A stretch of 41,444 nucleotides of DNA from a virus, in the IMG/VR virus record IMGVR_UViG_3300008120_000112, positions 1 through 41,444 of that record. One strand, 5' to 3'. Below the pieces are notes generated by a model that saw nothing but the letters and a program-made list of their open reading frames with translations, ran no database searches and was not told the origin of the DNA. Position numbers and translations under genes: made by a program. Positions 8,163 to 18,159 of the stretch are shown one piece after another. The first letter of the stretch is position 1. Each line of letters starts with the position of its first letter.

Positions 8163-8740
8163 ACCGCCGTCGCCGCCGCCGAAGGATCCAGAATCTCTTC
8201 GTGACCCGCATGGCTCTTGCCTATGCGGAGGCTCTGCGCGACAATATCCGCATGTCGATCGGAAGCGACGGTGAATCCGACAGCGAGTTCATGCCGCTCG
8301 GCATCTGGGACAAGGCCAACTTCCGCACTCGCGGCGTCTCGGGCGGTTGGGTCAAGGCCGACCGCACGAACAAGGACAAGCCCCTTCTCGACACCGGCAG
8401 GCTCCTGAAGTCGATTCAGATCGAGTCGGTCAGGATGATCAGCGCGAGCATCACGACGACCGGCCGACCCGGAACCGGATATCGAGTCGTCATCTCCGCG
8501 GCTCCACACGGACTCGAACAGGCCAGGGGTGGAAGGTTCGACGAGATCCTGCTCGGACGCACCAGATCGATCCGAGAGTCGAGGAACTTCGGAGATCTGC
8601 GGCAGAACTACGATTACGTCGTCAAGCGCAACGTCACCGTTCCCGCTCGTCCTTGGAACAACATGAGCAGGACAAGAATCCGAAACATCGCAAGAGATGT
8701 GATGCAGGGCATCACGGGAGCGAACAATGCCAGCAACTGA
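8159..8740 (+). CDS. Virion morphogenesis / tail completion protein (Mu gpG-like)
   Basis: The family hallmark KPLLDTGRLLKSI is present, followed by a beta-rich part (TGYRVVISAAPHGLEQ) and VPARPWNNM near the end, matching the 'P.RPF' motif of this family. 193 residues from a GTG at 8159 that overlaps the previous stop (GTGA). The N-terminus then begins with a run of arginines. An alternative is ATG 8210, which has no clear ribosome binding site. It probably acts in head-tail joining or tail completion. Confidence 0.7.
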   Translation: MNRRRRRRRIQNLFVTRMALAYAEALRDNIRMSIGSDGESDSEFMPLGIWDKANFRTRGVSGGWVKADRTNKDKPLLDTGRLLKSIQIESVRMISASITTTGRPGTGYRVVISAAPHGLEQARGGRFDEILLGRTRSIRESRNFGDLRQNYDYVVKRNVTVPARPWNNMSRTRIRNIARDVMQGITGANNASN

Positions 8741-9281
8741 CTTCCACGTCAACGGTCCAACAAACATCTACTGGGGCATCGGCGGCTCTTCTCCGAACCC
8801 GGCAACGAAGCTTGGATTCACCGACAACGAGGATCTGATCCGCATCACCATGCGCGATCATGTCCGCACCTTCACCCGAAACGACACCGGCGACATGATC
8901 TCGGAAGCCGTCGTTTCGGGAACGACCGCGACGATCGACTTCACGCTGGTCTCCTGGGATCAGACCGAGCTTGAGAAGCTGATCAAGCGCGTCCGACAGG
9001 GCGGAACGGCTACGGCCGGAATCGGGAACGAGGGCATGTTCGCCACGGTCGGCGGCGTCGTCATCAATTCCGGAACGACACCGCGAACCGTGTCGCTGAA
9101 GATCGAGCCGACAACTGCCGGAAAGACCGTCTACATGTTCGGCAACCTGATGCTCGCGAGCGGACCCGAGTACATCGACTTCGGAAACACCCTGAAGCGC
9201 ATTGCGCTTTCGTTCGTCAGCGTGGCGATCACTTCCGATCAGGCTCAGACCCTGATCGCCACGACTACCACTAAGGCTTGA
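8727..9281 (+). CDS. Major tail tube protein
   Basis: A 184-residue beta-rich protein ahead of the chaperone pair, where lambdoid phages encode the tube. Alternating polar/hydrophobic strands such as VVSGTTATIDFTLVSWDQ and KTVYMFGNLMLASGPEYIDFG are typical of tube folds. It overlaps the previous gene by 14 bases, with GGGAGCGAACA before its ATG. Identification is from position, length and the following frameshift cassette. Confidence 0.7.
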   Translation: MPATDFHVNGPTNIYWGIGGSSPNPATKLGFTDNEDLIRITMRDHVRTFTRNDTGDMISEAVVSGTTATIDFTLVSWDQTELEKLIKRVRQGGTATAGIGNEGMFATVGGVVINSGTTPRTVSLKIEPTTAGKTVYMFGNLMLASGPEYIDFGNTLKRIALSFVSVAITSDQAQTLIATTTTKA

Positions 9282-9294
9282 AAGAGAGGACATC

Positions 9295-9555
9295 ATGCCC
9301 GGACAGCGAATCGACATCGAATCGGACGACTGGAACATCACCTTCGTGAAGGGCGAGCGCGAGTACAGGATCGACTCGCTCGTCTACACGAGCCTCCTCA
9401 TGGACCGCACGAAGTCCGATGAGGAGCCGCCGCGAGAGACCGTCGTCGCCTGCATGCGCGAGGCGATGTCTTCGAGCGACGGTCTCTCAGATCACGAGAT
9501 CTGGGCGATGTCCGTCCGGCTCGCGAAGCACATGGGCAAGGCGGGAAACGTCTGA
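9295..9555 (+). CDS. Tail assembly chaperone, gpG-like
   Basis: An 86-residue protein that ends at a TGA (9553-9555) just past a slippery GGGAAAC. Together with the following reading frame it forms a lambda G/GT-type pair, whose products bind the tape measure and recruit tube subunits. The sequence is acidic and helical at the end (SDHEIWAMSVRLAKHMGKAGNV). GAGAGGACATC lies before the ATG. The identity rests on the frameshift geometry and on gene order (tube, chaperones, tape measure). Confidence 0.75.
   Translation: MPGQRIDIESDDWNITFVKGEREYRIDSLVYTSLLMDRTKSDEEPPRETVVACMREAMSSSDGLSDHEIWAMSVRLAKHMGKAGNV
9543..9549 (+). promoter_or_regulatory. Programmed -1 frameshift site GGGAAAC
   Basis: The zero frame reads G GGA AAC followed by GTC TGA, so the heptamer is in the correct register for a simultaneous -1 slip to GGG AAA. 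After the slip the frame continues without a stop through the 9567-9809 reading frame. Lambda uses the closely related GGGAAAG in its G/GT pair. Confidence 0.8.
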
Positions 9556-9809
9556 AGGCGGCGGCGATGTTCGCTGCCGCCTACGGGTTTCCTCCGAGCG
9601 CATGCAAGGACGAGGAAGAGGCAATGGGACTGTTCCAGAACATCCGCATGGCACTTGCGATCAGGAGCGCCACGTTCGCCAGAGGCGTCGCCGCCTGCCT
9701 GTCTCAGGACGCGAACGCGGATCTCCTCAAGGACTGCGGAGCCTCTCCCAAGTCGGTCGCCAAGATGAAGCTTGATGCCATGCGGCAGAAGGCTGGGTTC
9801 CCGGCATGA
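9549..9809 (+). CDS. Frameshifted T-domain of tail assembly chaperone (gpGT-like)
   Basis: This is the -1 frame reached from the GGGAAAC site. The fusion would run from 9295 to 9809. The extension is about 86 residues: FAAAYGFPPSACKDEEEAMG, then a helical part ending KMKLDAMRQKAGFPA. An ATG at 9567 could in principle start an independent 80-residue protein, but GCGGCGGCG before it is not a good binding site, so translation as a fusion is more likely. It overlaps the next gene by four bases. Confidence 0.75.
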   Translation, partial: RLKAAAMFAAAYGFPPSACKDEEEAMGLFQNIRMALAIRSATFARGVAACLSQDANADLLKDCGASPKSVAKMKLDAMRQKAGFPA

Positions 9810-10606
9810 TGTACGCGACGCAGGACGAGATCTATCGATCGCTCAGGCAGCGCCTAATCAGCGCCGCCGGCATCGAGCCGTCCCGCGTGTACCTCACCCA
9901 GGAGCCCAACTTCACCGAGGCGATGGACTATGCGGTTCAGATCACGCCGATCGCCAGCGGCGCGACGAACGAGCTGAACCGCACGGGACTCGGCTTCATC
10001 AACGAGCGGTTCGCCGTGACCACCTTCATCCGGTCCGCGTCCGACAACGCGAACAAGATGACCCGCATGCTCGCGGGAATCGACCGCGGCGTCATGTTCC
10101 GGCAGCAGGAGATCAGGTCGGCCCTGATTCAGGACACGCTCGACGGCCTTCTTCAGGTCGCGATCCGGTTCGTTTCAAGCGGACCGATTCGCGTCGAGCC
10201 GAGGTCGGGCAACTACATCAGCTCGACCGACATATTCGTATGCGGATATGCGCTGGCATGGCCCGTGGCGGGCAAGTTCCGCTACGGCTTCTGGCCGAGC
10301 CGACCGACCTGGGCGCAGCTCTCCGGAGAGAATCAGTACATCAACGAGGTCAAGTACACGGCGACGGCAACCCGTACTTCGAGCGCGCCGAACTGGTTCT
10401 GGTTCGCCTTCCCGCAGACCCTGCACAACATGGGAATCACGATCAGCACCGTGAATGGAGAAGAGCCGTTCTACAGGACCGGCTTTGCGCCTCCGAGCGG
10501 ACCGACAGTCGGCACGATCGAAAGCGGCGGAGTGACCTACGAGCTGTACCGGCGTGCATACGAAACGACCTCTCAAATCCTTAGTTACACCATCGAGGCG
10601 GGTTGA
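9806..10606 (+). CDS. Tail protein of unknown function before the tape measure
   Basis: 266 residues, between chaperones and tape measure. I do not recognise a family. The first part (about 1-140) has a layout that could fit a tail terminator: EIYRSLRQRLISAAGIEPSRVYL, then AVQITPIASG and DNANKMTRMLAGIDRGVMF. The second part is Trp- and Tyr-rich (FRYGFWPSRPTWAQL, NWFWFAFPQTLHNMGITI), as in receptor or fibre-adjacent beta domains. The start overlaps the previous stop (ATGA), so it belongs to the tail operon. Confidence 0.6.
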   Translation: MMYATQDEIYRSLRQRLISAAGIEPSRVYLTQEPNFTEAMDYAVQITPIASGATNELNRTGLGFINERFAVTTFIRSASDNANKMTRMLAGIDRGVMFRQQEIRSALIQDTLDGLLQVAIRFVSSGPIRVEPRSGNYISSTDIFVCGYALAWPVAGKFRYGFWPSRPTWAQLSGENQYINEVKYTATATRTSSAPNWFWFAFPQTLHNMGITISTVNGEEPFYRTGFAPPSGPTVGTIESGGVTYELYRRAYETTSQILSYTIEAG

Positions 10607-12072
10607 TGAGCGGAATACCCACCAACATCCTTGAGGTGAACTTCAACGACGGAGGCGACGGCGATCGCGATCCCGATGTTGAGATGCGGGCGGTCATCGA
10701 CGCACTCCGGGGCGTTCAGAACTCCGTCGCCGCGATCTCGGCCAACGTCCGGGCGATCCTTGAGACTCTCCGGGTCATCGCCCGGTCCGGTGTTCGTGGA
10801 GGCGGTGGCGGTGGAGGAGGGCGTGGCGGAGGTGGCGCCGGCGGAGGTGGACGAGGAGCGGGCGGAGGCGGTCCCGCCGGCACTTTCGGCGCAGACATCC
10901 TCGAATACCGAACCCGCATGCAGCGCAGCGCGGGCCTTCAGATCCGGGACATCGCCTCTGAGTCGCATCGAGCGCTCCTGACGCGCTACCACGACGAGGG
11001 CGAGCGCTCTCGGATGACCCGTCAGGAGATGTCGCAGGCTCTTTCCCTGCGGCGCTTGGAGATCTTCGGCGAGCAGCAGAGCGGATCGATCACCGCCGAA
11101 GCTGCGCGGGTCATGTACCGCGAAGAGCGCGAGCGTGTCCGGACGGCCATGCGTGACGCTCGCCGCAACGAGGTCGCCGACGTTCGTGCCGCCGGTCGCC
11201 GGATGTCTTCGGAGATGCAGCAGCGTCTCGACGATCTCCGTGCGCAGGCTCGCCTCCCCGGAGCGACCGCCGCGTCCATCGGCCTCACGGCGCAGGAGCA
11301 GGCCGTTCTAGCGGGCCAGGCTAGCCCGTCCGGCCTTCCGGGAACCCGAGGGTACTTCCGGGGCGTCCGGAGGATCGTAGAGGGTCTGGAGGCGCCTGTG
11401 CCGGCTCCCGAGGCTCCGCAGGGCCGGTTTGCCGGAGTCATGGGAATCATCACCGTGATCGGGCGCGTTCTGTCGGTTGCCCGGCTGATTTCGGGTCTGA
11501 TTCAGACGATTCTCGGATTCATTCGGTCGATCGTGCAGGGCGCCGAGAATCAGCGCAAGGCATTTGCCGCCATCGATCCGTTCTTCGCCATGCAGCAGGC
11601 ACAGGTCGAGATCGGGGCGATACGGTCGAACATGGCGGTTGCCCAGAGTCCGCTTGTCCGCTCGACCGCCGCCGAGTTCACTCAGATGCAGCTCGCGCGC
11701 CAGCAGGCCGGAATTCCGCTGCGACAATATGGATCTGCGGCGAGAAACAAGCTCGCCACTCGATTTGAGTCGTATTTTCTTAGTCTCGAACTGTTCTATG
11801 GTGGTTTGTACACCTTAAACACGAACAGCATCGGATCAGGTCTAGGATTCGCAGCGGCTGCGTACATCGATACCACGATAATTGGTGCGGGCGGATTCCT
11901 TGGCGACTACATTCGGCAGGCGCTGATTAAGTTTCTCAACACCAGCCCCGCGACCAACAATCAGCTCTTCATCGATGACCTACGATCCATGACCGGAGGT
12001 CGGTTCGAGCCGGATCGCGCCTATCCGATGCGCAACGGGAACCAGACCAACTGGTGGACTGGAAGGCCGTAA
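10606..12072 (+). CDS. Tape measure protein (short)
   Basis: 488 residues. An N-terminal helix is followed by a long glycine/arginine-rich linker (about 63-92), long charged helices, and one hydrophobic stretch (FAGVMGIITVIGRVLSVARLISGLIQTILGF) of the kind tape measures insert into the membrane. It sits directly after the chaperones. At roughly 0.15 nm per residue it would set a tail of only about 70 nm. ATG 10606 overlaps the previous stop (TGATG). The last 120 residues are encoded by more AT-rich DNA (about 11715-11960). Position supports the call more than sequence does. Confidence 0.65.
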   Translation: MSGIPTNILEVNFNDGGDGDRDPDVEMRAVIDALRGVQNSVAAISANVRAILETLRVIARSGVRGGGGGGGGRGGGGAGGGGRGAGGGGPAGTFGADILEYRTRMQRSAGLQIRDIASESHRALLTRYHDEGERSRMTRQEMSQALSLRRLEIFGEQQSGSITAEAARVMYREERERVRTAMRDARRNEVADVRAAGRRMSSEMQQRLDDLRAQARLPGATAASIGLTAQEQAVLAGQASPSGLPGTRGYFRGVRRIVEGLEAPVPAPEAPQGRFAGVMGIITVIGRVLSVARLISGLIQTILGFIRSIVQGAENQRKAFAAIDPFFAMQQAQVEIGAIRSNMAVAQSPLVRSTAAEFTQMQLARQQAGIPLRQYGSAARNKLATRFESYFLSLELFYGGLYTLNTNSIGSGLGFAAAAYIDTTIIGAGGFLGDYIRQALIKFLNTSPATNNQLFIDDLRSMTGGRFEPDRAYPMRNGNQTNWWTGRP

Positions 12073-14141
12073 TGAGCGAAACGAAGATCATCTATCGCGG
12101 CATCACGCTGACGCAGGTCCGGATCGAGGAATACCGGATCGACAACGTCGCAAGTCCGGACAGCCCGTCCACCGGAATCCTGCGGCACACGATCATCGGC
12201 GAGGCTCTCGTCTTCGAGTACCAGCAGGGCGGAATAGGCAACACGTCGAACAAGAAATTCACCGACCAGTTGATTCAGGTCTTGAATTCCCCGCGAGGCG
12301 ATCTTCTTGTCGAGATCGCGACCGGAGCGAGCAACAACAGCAAGTACACCGTCTTCAACAACTATCTCGGAAGTTCTCCGATCGATGTCGATGAGATGAA
12401 CGGCCCGTTCTTCAAGGCGAACATCACTCAGATCACGGGAACGAACGCCGTGATCGTGAACTTCACGATTGAGTTCGCGAAGAGCGCCGAGAGTGGAAAC
12501 CGGATCAAGAACCTGGTCTGTCTCGCGTCCTTCAGCATCGACGAGGTCGGACTCACTACCATCAGGAAGACGGGATCGATCCAGCTCGCCTCGCAGTCGT
12601 CGTTCCTTGCGGGATCCCCGGCGACCGTTCAGGGATTGAAGACCGACACCGTCGGTTCTCCCGATACCGCGACATTCAACAACAGGTATCTCGTCGGTGA
12701 TGGACGGCGTAACGACATCATCGTGGACTTCGTGACGGCAAGCTCTGGCGCGAATGGAAACGAGCAGCCCGACTTCTACAGGCGCCTCATCAGCGGCAAC
12801 CTGGATCGCGGATTCCGGCGAATTCGTCAGGAATATGCCATCGACGAGAGCAGGACGAGGCTCCTGTTCGACATCGTCGATCAGGAATTCACCCGAGGTC
12901 TGCCCGCGCCGGCCCGCGTCGGCGACTGTCACTACAGCTTCGAGCGGCAGCTCGGAGAGAACAACGCGATCGGCTTGAAGCACTTCGTAGCCACGGTCAA
13001 GGGCGATCGGAACGTCACTTCGGGCGCCCTGCTGACGCTCTGCATTCGCCTGTCGCAGAACCGGATCGACTACAAGAAGGATCTCATCGTCCGGGTCAAG
13101 GTCGCCGAGAACAACATGCTCTCGGAGAACTCCCTGACCTACGAAGTCGCCGCGAAGGCGACCTCGTCGCAGAACTTCCAGGCATCCGACGGGCCTCCTG
13201 AAACCGGCGGAATCGCGACGCCGATCGACAACAGCCTTCTCCTGAAGAACATCCTTTCCCCGATCCCGATGGCGTCGGTCGGAAATCAGGCTCAGGCATT
13301 CGAGTTCTTCCCGGCATTCCAGCCTGACGCTTACGGCTCTGCGACGATCGTGCGAGTCGTTCCGAGCGCCTACAACCATCAGACCGCCTCGTCGCAGCTC
13401 AATCTCGCTTCGACGATCAAGATCAACGAGCAGAATCCGGTGATCTACCAGTTTCCGAAGGGAACCTTCGATACTGCGGAGCAGTTCGAGGACGGGATCA
13501 ACTACTACATCAAGAAGGACACCGCGGCGGTTCCCACCGGGCCGAACAGGGGCGATCTCAGCAAGGCAAGGGACGCGTCAAATCCGAATGCGCCGGCCAA
13601 CACGCAGAACCCCGCCTACGTCAGCAAGGGCGGTCAGAAGATCGAGGTTCGCACAGGCATCATCGTCGTTCCGTCGCTCTGCGTGAATGGAGGCGCTGCC
13701 CTGTTCCAGATGGGAGCTCCGACCGCCGTGGTCACCGACTATCTCGACGGATCCCGCAAGAACGAGCCTCCCGTCCGTGCGCTTACCGACAAGCCCGCGA
13801 CATCGGCGATCGCCTCCTATGGCATGGCGGTGTCTTCGGGCATTCCCGACGCGAACGGAAACCGCGTGCTGACCGCGGCTCACGACCGGGTCGCGATTGT
13901 CTATCCTCCCGACGACATCACGGAGGCCGACTTGGACGCAGACCCGCCGGTTCCCGGAGGCTCGATAGCCAATCCCGCATACAAGATCGTCACCGCGTCG
14001 GTCAATGGTCAGAACTTCCGGCACATCGCATTCTTCCCGAACAAGCTCGACATGCCGCCTGACGAGACGCAGGGAACCTTCAACGACGACGCGCCTCCGA
14101 CCTATACGACCGGCCTAGGAACGCCGGAGGTGCTGGCATGA
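12072..14141 (+). CDS. Large tail/baseplate protein, unknown family
   Basis: 689 residues, beta-rich with many Asn, Ser and Thr, no signal peptide and no recognised enzyme motif. The order after the tape measure suggests a distal tail or baseplate component. The N-terminus reads IIYRGITLTQVRIEEYRIDNV, and a segment TSNKKFTDQLIQVLNSPRGDLLVEI follows. The ATG at 12072 overlaps the previous stop (TAATG) with GGAAGG five bases upstream. The next gene overlaps by four bases. A structural role is inferred. Confidence 0.6.
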   Translation: MSETKIIYRGITLTQVRIEEYRIDNVASPDSPSTGILRHTIIGEALVFEYQQGGIGNTSNKKFTDQLIQVLNSPRGDLLVEIATGASNNSKYTVFNNYLGSSPIDVDEMNGPFFKANITQITGTNAVIVNFTIEFAKSAESGNRIKNLVCLASFSIDEVGLTTIRKTGSIQLASQSSFLAGSPATVQGLKTDTVGSPDTATFNNRYLVGDGRRNDIIVDFVTASSGANGNEQPDFYRRLISGNLDRGFRRIRQEYAIDESRTRLLFDIVDQEFTRGLPAPARVGDCHYSFERQLGENNAIGLKHFVATVKGDRNVTSGALLTLCIRLSQNRIDYKKDLIVRVKVAENNMLSENSLTYEVAAKATSSQNFQASDGPPETGGIATPIDNSLLLKNILSPIPMASVGNQAQAFEFFPAFQPDAYGSATIVRVVPSAYNHQTASSQLNLASTIKINEQNPVIYQFPKGTFDTAEQFEDGINYYIKKDTAAVPTGPNRGDLSKARDASNPNAPANTQNPAYVSKGGQKIEVRTGIIVVPSLCVNGGAALFQMGAPTAVVTDYLDGSRKNEPPVRALTDKPATSAIASYGMAVSSGIPDANGNRVLTAAHDRVAIVYPPDDITEADLDADPPVPGGSIANPAYKIVTASVNGQNFRHIAFFPNKLDMPPDETQGTFNDDAPPTYTTGLGTPEVLA

Positions 14142-16540
14142 CGAGCGTCATTCCGCAGGGAGCCGCTGCGATCGAGATCTCGTGCCCCGAGTTCGGGACC
14201 GTTACAGGCCGTCGCGAAGTATGCGCGCTGCTCCTGACGCCCGAGATCGTGGCGATGATGGAGCGTCAGAATCTCGACCCGTCGGATGTCAACTCGATGA
14301 AGTGGCCGATCTTCGGCCTGAGCCGGCATGCGACCTGCAAGCTGCTGATGAACCGGCGCTCTCTCATCGATCTCGTTGCAAGAGATCCCCAGGTCATTGC
14401 TCCGGTTGGTGGTCAAAACACGCTTGTGGAGTGGAATAGCGAAGCTGCGTACCGAATTTGGTTCATCTGTGGATCGAAGGCCGAAAGCGGCACGACTCGA
14501 TTTGATCGCATGCGACTTGCGGAGATCCAGCCGCTTGTATCCGTGGAGATGGGCGATCCCGTCATTGGCGACGCGCTTTACATCGTGACGTTCAAGTGCG
14601 ATCGATGGGCTTGGAAGGGGTTCAGGTCTACAGTTGCTTGGAGAAAAACCAGCTCCGTAATCAATTGGCCTGACACACACCCGTCAGTTAGGTCAGATTT
14701 TGTTTACGGAACCCGTGCGTATCAGGGTTTTACATCGAATTCAATTACTCCGGATTTGAAATGCGGACAATTTGACGAAAGCGATGCCCGGCTTGAATAT
14801 TTCTTGAATTCAATAGCATACGAGTTTGAAGACAACACAATTGATAATCCGGACTTTAGTAGTGCTGAATTTATTCAGATTCAAGATGTGTTGTTTGTTG
14901 ACCCCGCAGTAGATAGAAAGTTTTTCAGGTACTTTAATCTGCTTGCAGAATCAGCTCCGGTGTTCGTGGAAATCGATAGGGTGCTGGGGTGCATTGGTGC
15001 GCCGGTGCATTATTTCCCAATAGAACCTACCCCCCAAGATCCTTTTGGAGATCGTGGAGTCTTTGAGATAGGTGTCCAGCCCCGAATCGGTATTGTTGCG
15101 GACGACGTAGGTAGAATTGAGGATAAATATAAGACTCGCCTCATCGCTGGAACTATCGGCAGGATGGAGCGATCTGAAAACGATGCCCTTAATGCAAACG
15201 AGACCACCGCACAGGATGGCTCGTATCCGTTCTACGTCGATTTCAGCGAGATCCGGTACAACGAAAGCTCGTATTGGGACATTGTCGCAATGCCCGTTGC
15301 GTCATCTCCCGATGGATATGTCGGGGAAATTTGGCGGAATTATTGGCGATGGGATAATCTAAAAAATTCAACTCCGGTTACTCAAATTCCGACGCAAGGC
15401 AGCGGGACGGATTTGATCCTGAAATATGCGTATTTCCCTCATAACCCATTTTCTGACCAGCGTTTCATCTCCTTCTGCCTGCCGTCGCTGAATCAGTCTC
15501 TTACAGCTCCAAAGGATGCTCCGACTTTTGGGCCGTTTGCAAACGTGTATGTGGCTCCGGACTTTGCCACGCATGTCAGCTCTATGGATATCCAATCCCA
15601 GGGCTCGCGACTTCCGGTTACATCGCCGATAAGTCCTGATCGTAGTACAGTTATTGCTGCCAAACCAATTCCTTCATTTGCGTATGGGTTTGATTTACCG
15701 TCATACTCACAATCTAGTACTGGCGCTACAAACAATGGAAGATTGAAGATTGATTCAGAACTTTGGTTTTCCGGATGGTTCCTCCCTGATTATGGCATTA
15801 TGACTTCAGGGACTTTTGCATGGGTTGAGCTTCGACTTCAGACCGATGGAAAGGGTTTTCCGCACCCGGTTACAAAGCTTTGGGGAAAGAAGCTCGACCC
15901 GATCATGCGCCCGGTTCCGGATGATGGGCAGAGGGAAATCACCTGCTCCGGTCTTGCAAAGACCTGGAAGACGATGGATGGAAAGACGCGCATCCACGTC
16001 GAATATCCGTTTGGGATTCCGATGCTGCTCAAGGTCATCGACTCCGAGTTGATCGCGCCCAATCAATGGAAGTACACCTGCGAGCACGCTCTCAAGAGCA
16101 ATATTTCCACGCAGATCACCGGAGGTCAGGCGACGTTCGGCATCAATACATTCAGCCCGGACATCGAAGACTTTTCCGCAACATGGGGGGCGGGAAATGG
16201 ATACCCTCCATTGGAAGCGCAGAAGTACTACGCATACAACCTTGCAGAGCGGGGAAATGGCGCCGGATTTGCCGGACCGGGATACAAGCTTCCGCTATCG
16301 CAGACCGGATTCAACGTTCTGCCGATCGGAAAGGACCGCGATGGCGTCCAGCATGAGGTCTACGTCCAGGCGATGGTGTATCTCGCCGGCGCCGGTCGGC
16401 AAGCAACAGATCGGGAGCCCCAGGAAGAATTTGCTTCGGAGGCGATGGCCTACTTCTGCATGCCCAACGCGATCGACGGCGAGTGCGACACTCCGCTCGT
16501 CTCGGAGTCCGACTACGACGGCGGAACCTTCGGAACCTGA
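14138..16540 (+). CDS. Large tail tip protein, unknown family, mosaic composition
   Basis: 800 residues, not recognised. Cysteines occur near the start ([16 protein letters not shown]). The centre is rich in Trp, Phe and Asn and looks beta-structured, and the end has [15 protein letters not shown]. The first 230 bases and the last 700 follow the GC-rich codon use of the neighbours, but about 14600-15820 uses A/T-rich codons, so the middle was probably exchanged with another phage. It may be the tail hub or a receptor-contact protein, by position between the baseplate-like gene and the fibres. Confidence 0.6.
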   Translation: MTSVIPQGAAAIEISCPEFGTVTGRREVCALLLTPEIVAMMERQNLDPSDVNSMKWPIFGLSRHATCKLLMNRRSLIDLVARDPQVIAPVGGQNTLVEWNSEAAYRIWFICGSKAESGTTRFDRMRLAEIQPLVSVEMGDPVIGDALYIVTFKCDRWAWKGFRSTVAWRKTSSVINWPDTHPSVRSDFVYGTRAYQGFTSNSITPDLKCGQFDESDARLEYFLNSIAYEFEDNTIDNPDFSSAEFIQIQDVLFVDPAVDRKFFRYFNLLAESAPVFVEIDRVLGCIGAPVHYFPIEPTPQDPFGDRGVFEIGVQPRIGIVADDVGRIEDKYKTRLIAGTIGRMERSENDALNANETTAQDGSYPFYVDFSEIRYNESSYWDIVAMPVASSPDGYVGEIWRNYWRWDNLKNSTPVTQIPTQGSGTDLILKYAYFPHNPFSDQRFISFCLPSLNQSLTAPKDAPTFGPFANVYVAPDFATHVSSMDIQSQGSRLPVTSPISPDRSTVIAAKPIPSFAYGFDLPSYSQSSTGATNNGRLKIDSELWFSGWFLPDYGIMTSGTFAWVELRLQTDGKGFPHPVTKLWGKKLDPIMRPVPDDGQREITCSGLAKTWKTMDGKTRIHVEYPFGIPMLLKVIDSELIAPNQWKYTCEHALKSNISTQITGGQATFGINTFSPDIEDFSATWGAGNGYPPLEAQKYYAYNLAERGNGAGFAGPGYKLPLSQTGFNVLPIGKDRDGVQHEVYVQAMVYLAGAGRQATDREPQEEFASEAMAYFCMPNAIDGECDTPLVSESDYDGGTFGT

Positions 16541-16542
16541 CC

Positions 16543-17799
16543 ATGCCGAGAATTCTGCTCAAGCGATCCACGAATCCCGGCGACGTTCCGGCGCTTGGTG
16601 ATCTGTTCATCGGCGAGCCGGCGCTCAATGTCGCGGACGGCAAGCTGTTCATCCGCAAGTCGAACAACACGATCGCCGAGATCGGAATCGTGGCGGACGG
16701 CGGCAAGGGCGACGTGTCCGTCAGCGCGAACGGCAGCGTGTGGACGATCAACGACAACTCGGTGACCGTTGCCAAGATCAACGCGACCGGAACGCCGTCG
16801 GCGTCTACGTTCCTTCGCGGAGACGGGTCGTGGTCGACTCCTGCGGGAGGCGGCGTCTCGGACGGCGACAAGGGCGACATCACCGTCTCGGGCTCCGGCG
16901 CGACCTGGACGATCGACAACGGCGTCGTCTCGCTCGCGAAGCTCTCGGCGACGGGAACGCCGTCCGCGTCGAACTTCCTCCGAGGCGACAATACCTGGGC
17001 GGCTCCTGCTGCCTCAGCTCCGGTCGGCGCGCAGTACCTCACGCTCGCGGCAGACGCGACTCTGACGAACGAGCGCGTACTGACGGCCGGGAACCACGTC
17101 ACGATCTCGGATGCGGGAGCCGGCGCGGCCGCGACCCTGAACTGGCGGTACGACTACGCGAAGCGGCAGACCGTCTACTCGGAGATGGTCGTGATCCAGC
17201 CGTGGGTCTCTCAGACGAGCGGCACGGGCGCGGCGGTCTCAAGCACGACCACGGGCCTGAGCGATGCCGACCACTTCGGCGTCGCGCAGGCCACGACCGG
17301 CACGACCACGACCGGTAGAGCAGCACTTAGCGGCAGCACGATCGACATGGTGAGCTTCGGCACTATCGCAAGCCGAATCACGGGCGAGTTCAAGCTGGCG
17401 AACCTGAGCGATGCGACGAACACCTATACGGTGCTCTTTGGGTTCAACGACTCGTATACGGCGCTCGGCGTCGATTCCGTCTGCTTCACCTACACGCACG
17501 GAACGAACTCAGGACGCTGGCAGGCGCATTGCCGCAGCAACTCGACGACCGCCGGAGGCGTCGACACCGGCATCACCGCCGACACGAACTGGCACCGATT
17601 CGACATCGAGGTCAACGCCGCCGGCAACGAGGCGAATTTCTACATCGACGGCGCGCTCGTCTCGACGCAGACGGCGAACATCCCGACCGGGACGGCCCGG
17701 GCGACCGGCATCGTCTGCGGACTCTTCAAGTCCGCCGGAACGACGGCGCGTCTGATGAACATTGACTTTCTTGCCTTCGAGAGCGAGGTCAACCGATGA
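16543..17799 (+). CDS. Tail fibre with fibre repeats and lectin-like C-terminus
   Basis: 418 residues. The N-terminus ([27 protein letters not shown]) is the phage-fibre attachment type seen in tropism-determinant proteins. Two copies of a repeat (pattern [16 protein letters not shown] and [16 protein letters not shown], then [21 protein letters not shown]) follow at about 50-155. The C-terminal 200 residues resemble a concanavalin-type jelly roll ([32 protein letters not shown]). It probably binds surface glycans. It starts three bases after the preceding gene. Confidence 0.78.
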   Translation: MPRILLKRSTNPGDVPALGDLFIGEPALNVADGKLFIRKSNNTIAEIGIVADGGKGDVSVSANGSVWTINDNSVTVAKINATGTPSASTFLRGDGSWSTPAGGGVSDGDKGDITVSGSGATWTIDNGVVSLAKLSATGTPSASNFLRGDNTWAAPAASAPVGAQYLTLAADATLTNERVLTAGNHVTISDAGAGAAATLNWRYDYAKRQTVYSEMVVIQPWVSQTSGTGAAVSSTTTGLSDADHFGVAQATTGTTTTGRAALSGSTIDMVSFGTIASRITGEFKLANLSDATNTYTVLFGFNDSYTALGVDSVCFTYTHGTNSGRWQAHCRSNSTTAGGVDTGITADTNWHRFDIEVNAAGNEANFYIDGALVSTQTANIPTGTARATGIVCGLFKSAGTTARLMNIDFLAFESEVNR

Positions 17800-18158
17800 G
17801 GTGGGCGATCCTCGACGAGAACCGCCGGGTCGTCTCGATCGTCGAGCAGGAGGAGCGTCCTGCGAACGGCGTGAAGGGATTCGACCCGTCCTGCGCGGTC
17901 GGACGCATCTTCGACGGATGGAACTTCCGCGCGCCTTCGTGGACGGCGTACCAGTTCCTCCTCCGCTTCACGGCATCGGAGCGCGCGGCGTTCCGCGCGG
18001 CCGCGGCAGGCGATCCGGCCGTCGCGGACTTCCAGCAGCTCGCGCAGGCGGCGCAGGAAATAGTCGCCGACGATCCGATGACGGTCGCCGGCATGGACTA
18101 CCTTGTGGCACAGGGACTATTGACCCGCGCCAGGGCTGATGAGATACTCGGAGGTTGA
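17796..18158 (+). CDS. Small fibre-associated protein
   Basis: 120 residues. The beginning ([20 protein letters not shown], then [16 protein letters not shown]) has the form 'W.vld..grVv ... vG..fdG..F' common to small proteins encoded next to tail fibres. The remainder is Ala-rich helix. It overlaps the preceding fibre gene by four bases. The role, possibly fibre assembly or capping, is inferred from position only. Confidence 0.6.
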   Translation: MRWAILDENRRVVSIVEQEERPANGVKGFDPSCAVGRIFDGWNFRAPSWTAYQFLLRFTASERAAFRAAAAGDPAVADFQQLAQAAQEIVADDPMTVAGMDYLVAQGLLTRARADEILGG

Positions 18159-18159
18159 C

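Noticed and set aside
9567-9809. Independent gene from ATG 9567
   Set aside because: No binding site, and the -1 slip at GGGAAAC explains the frame better.
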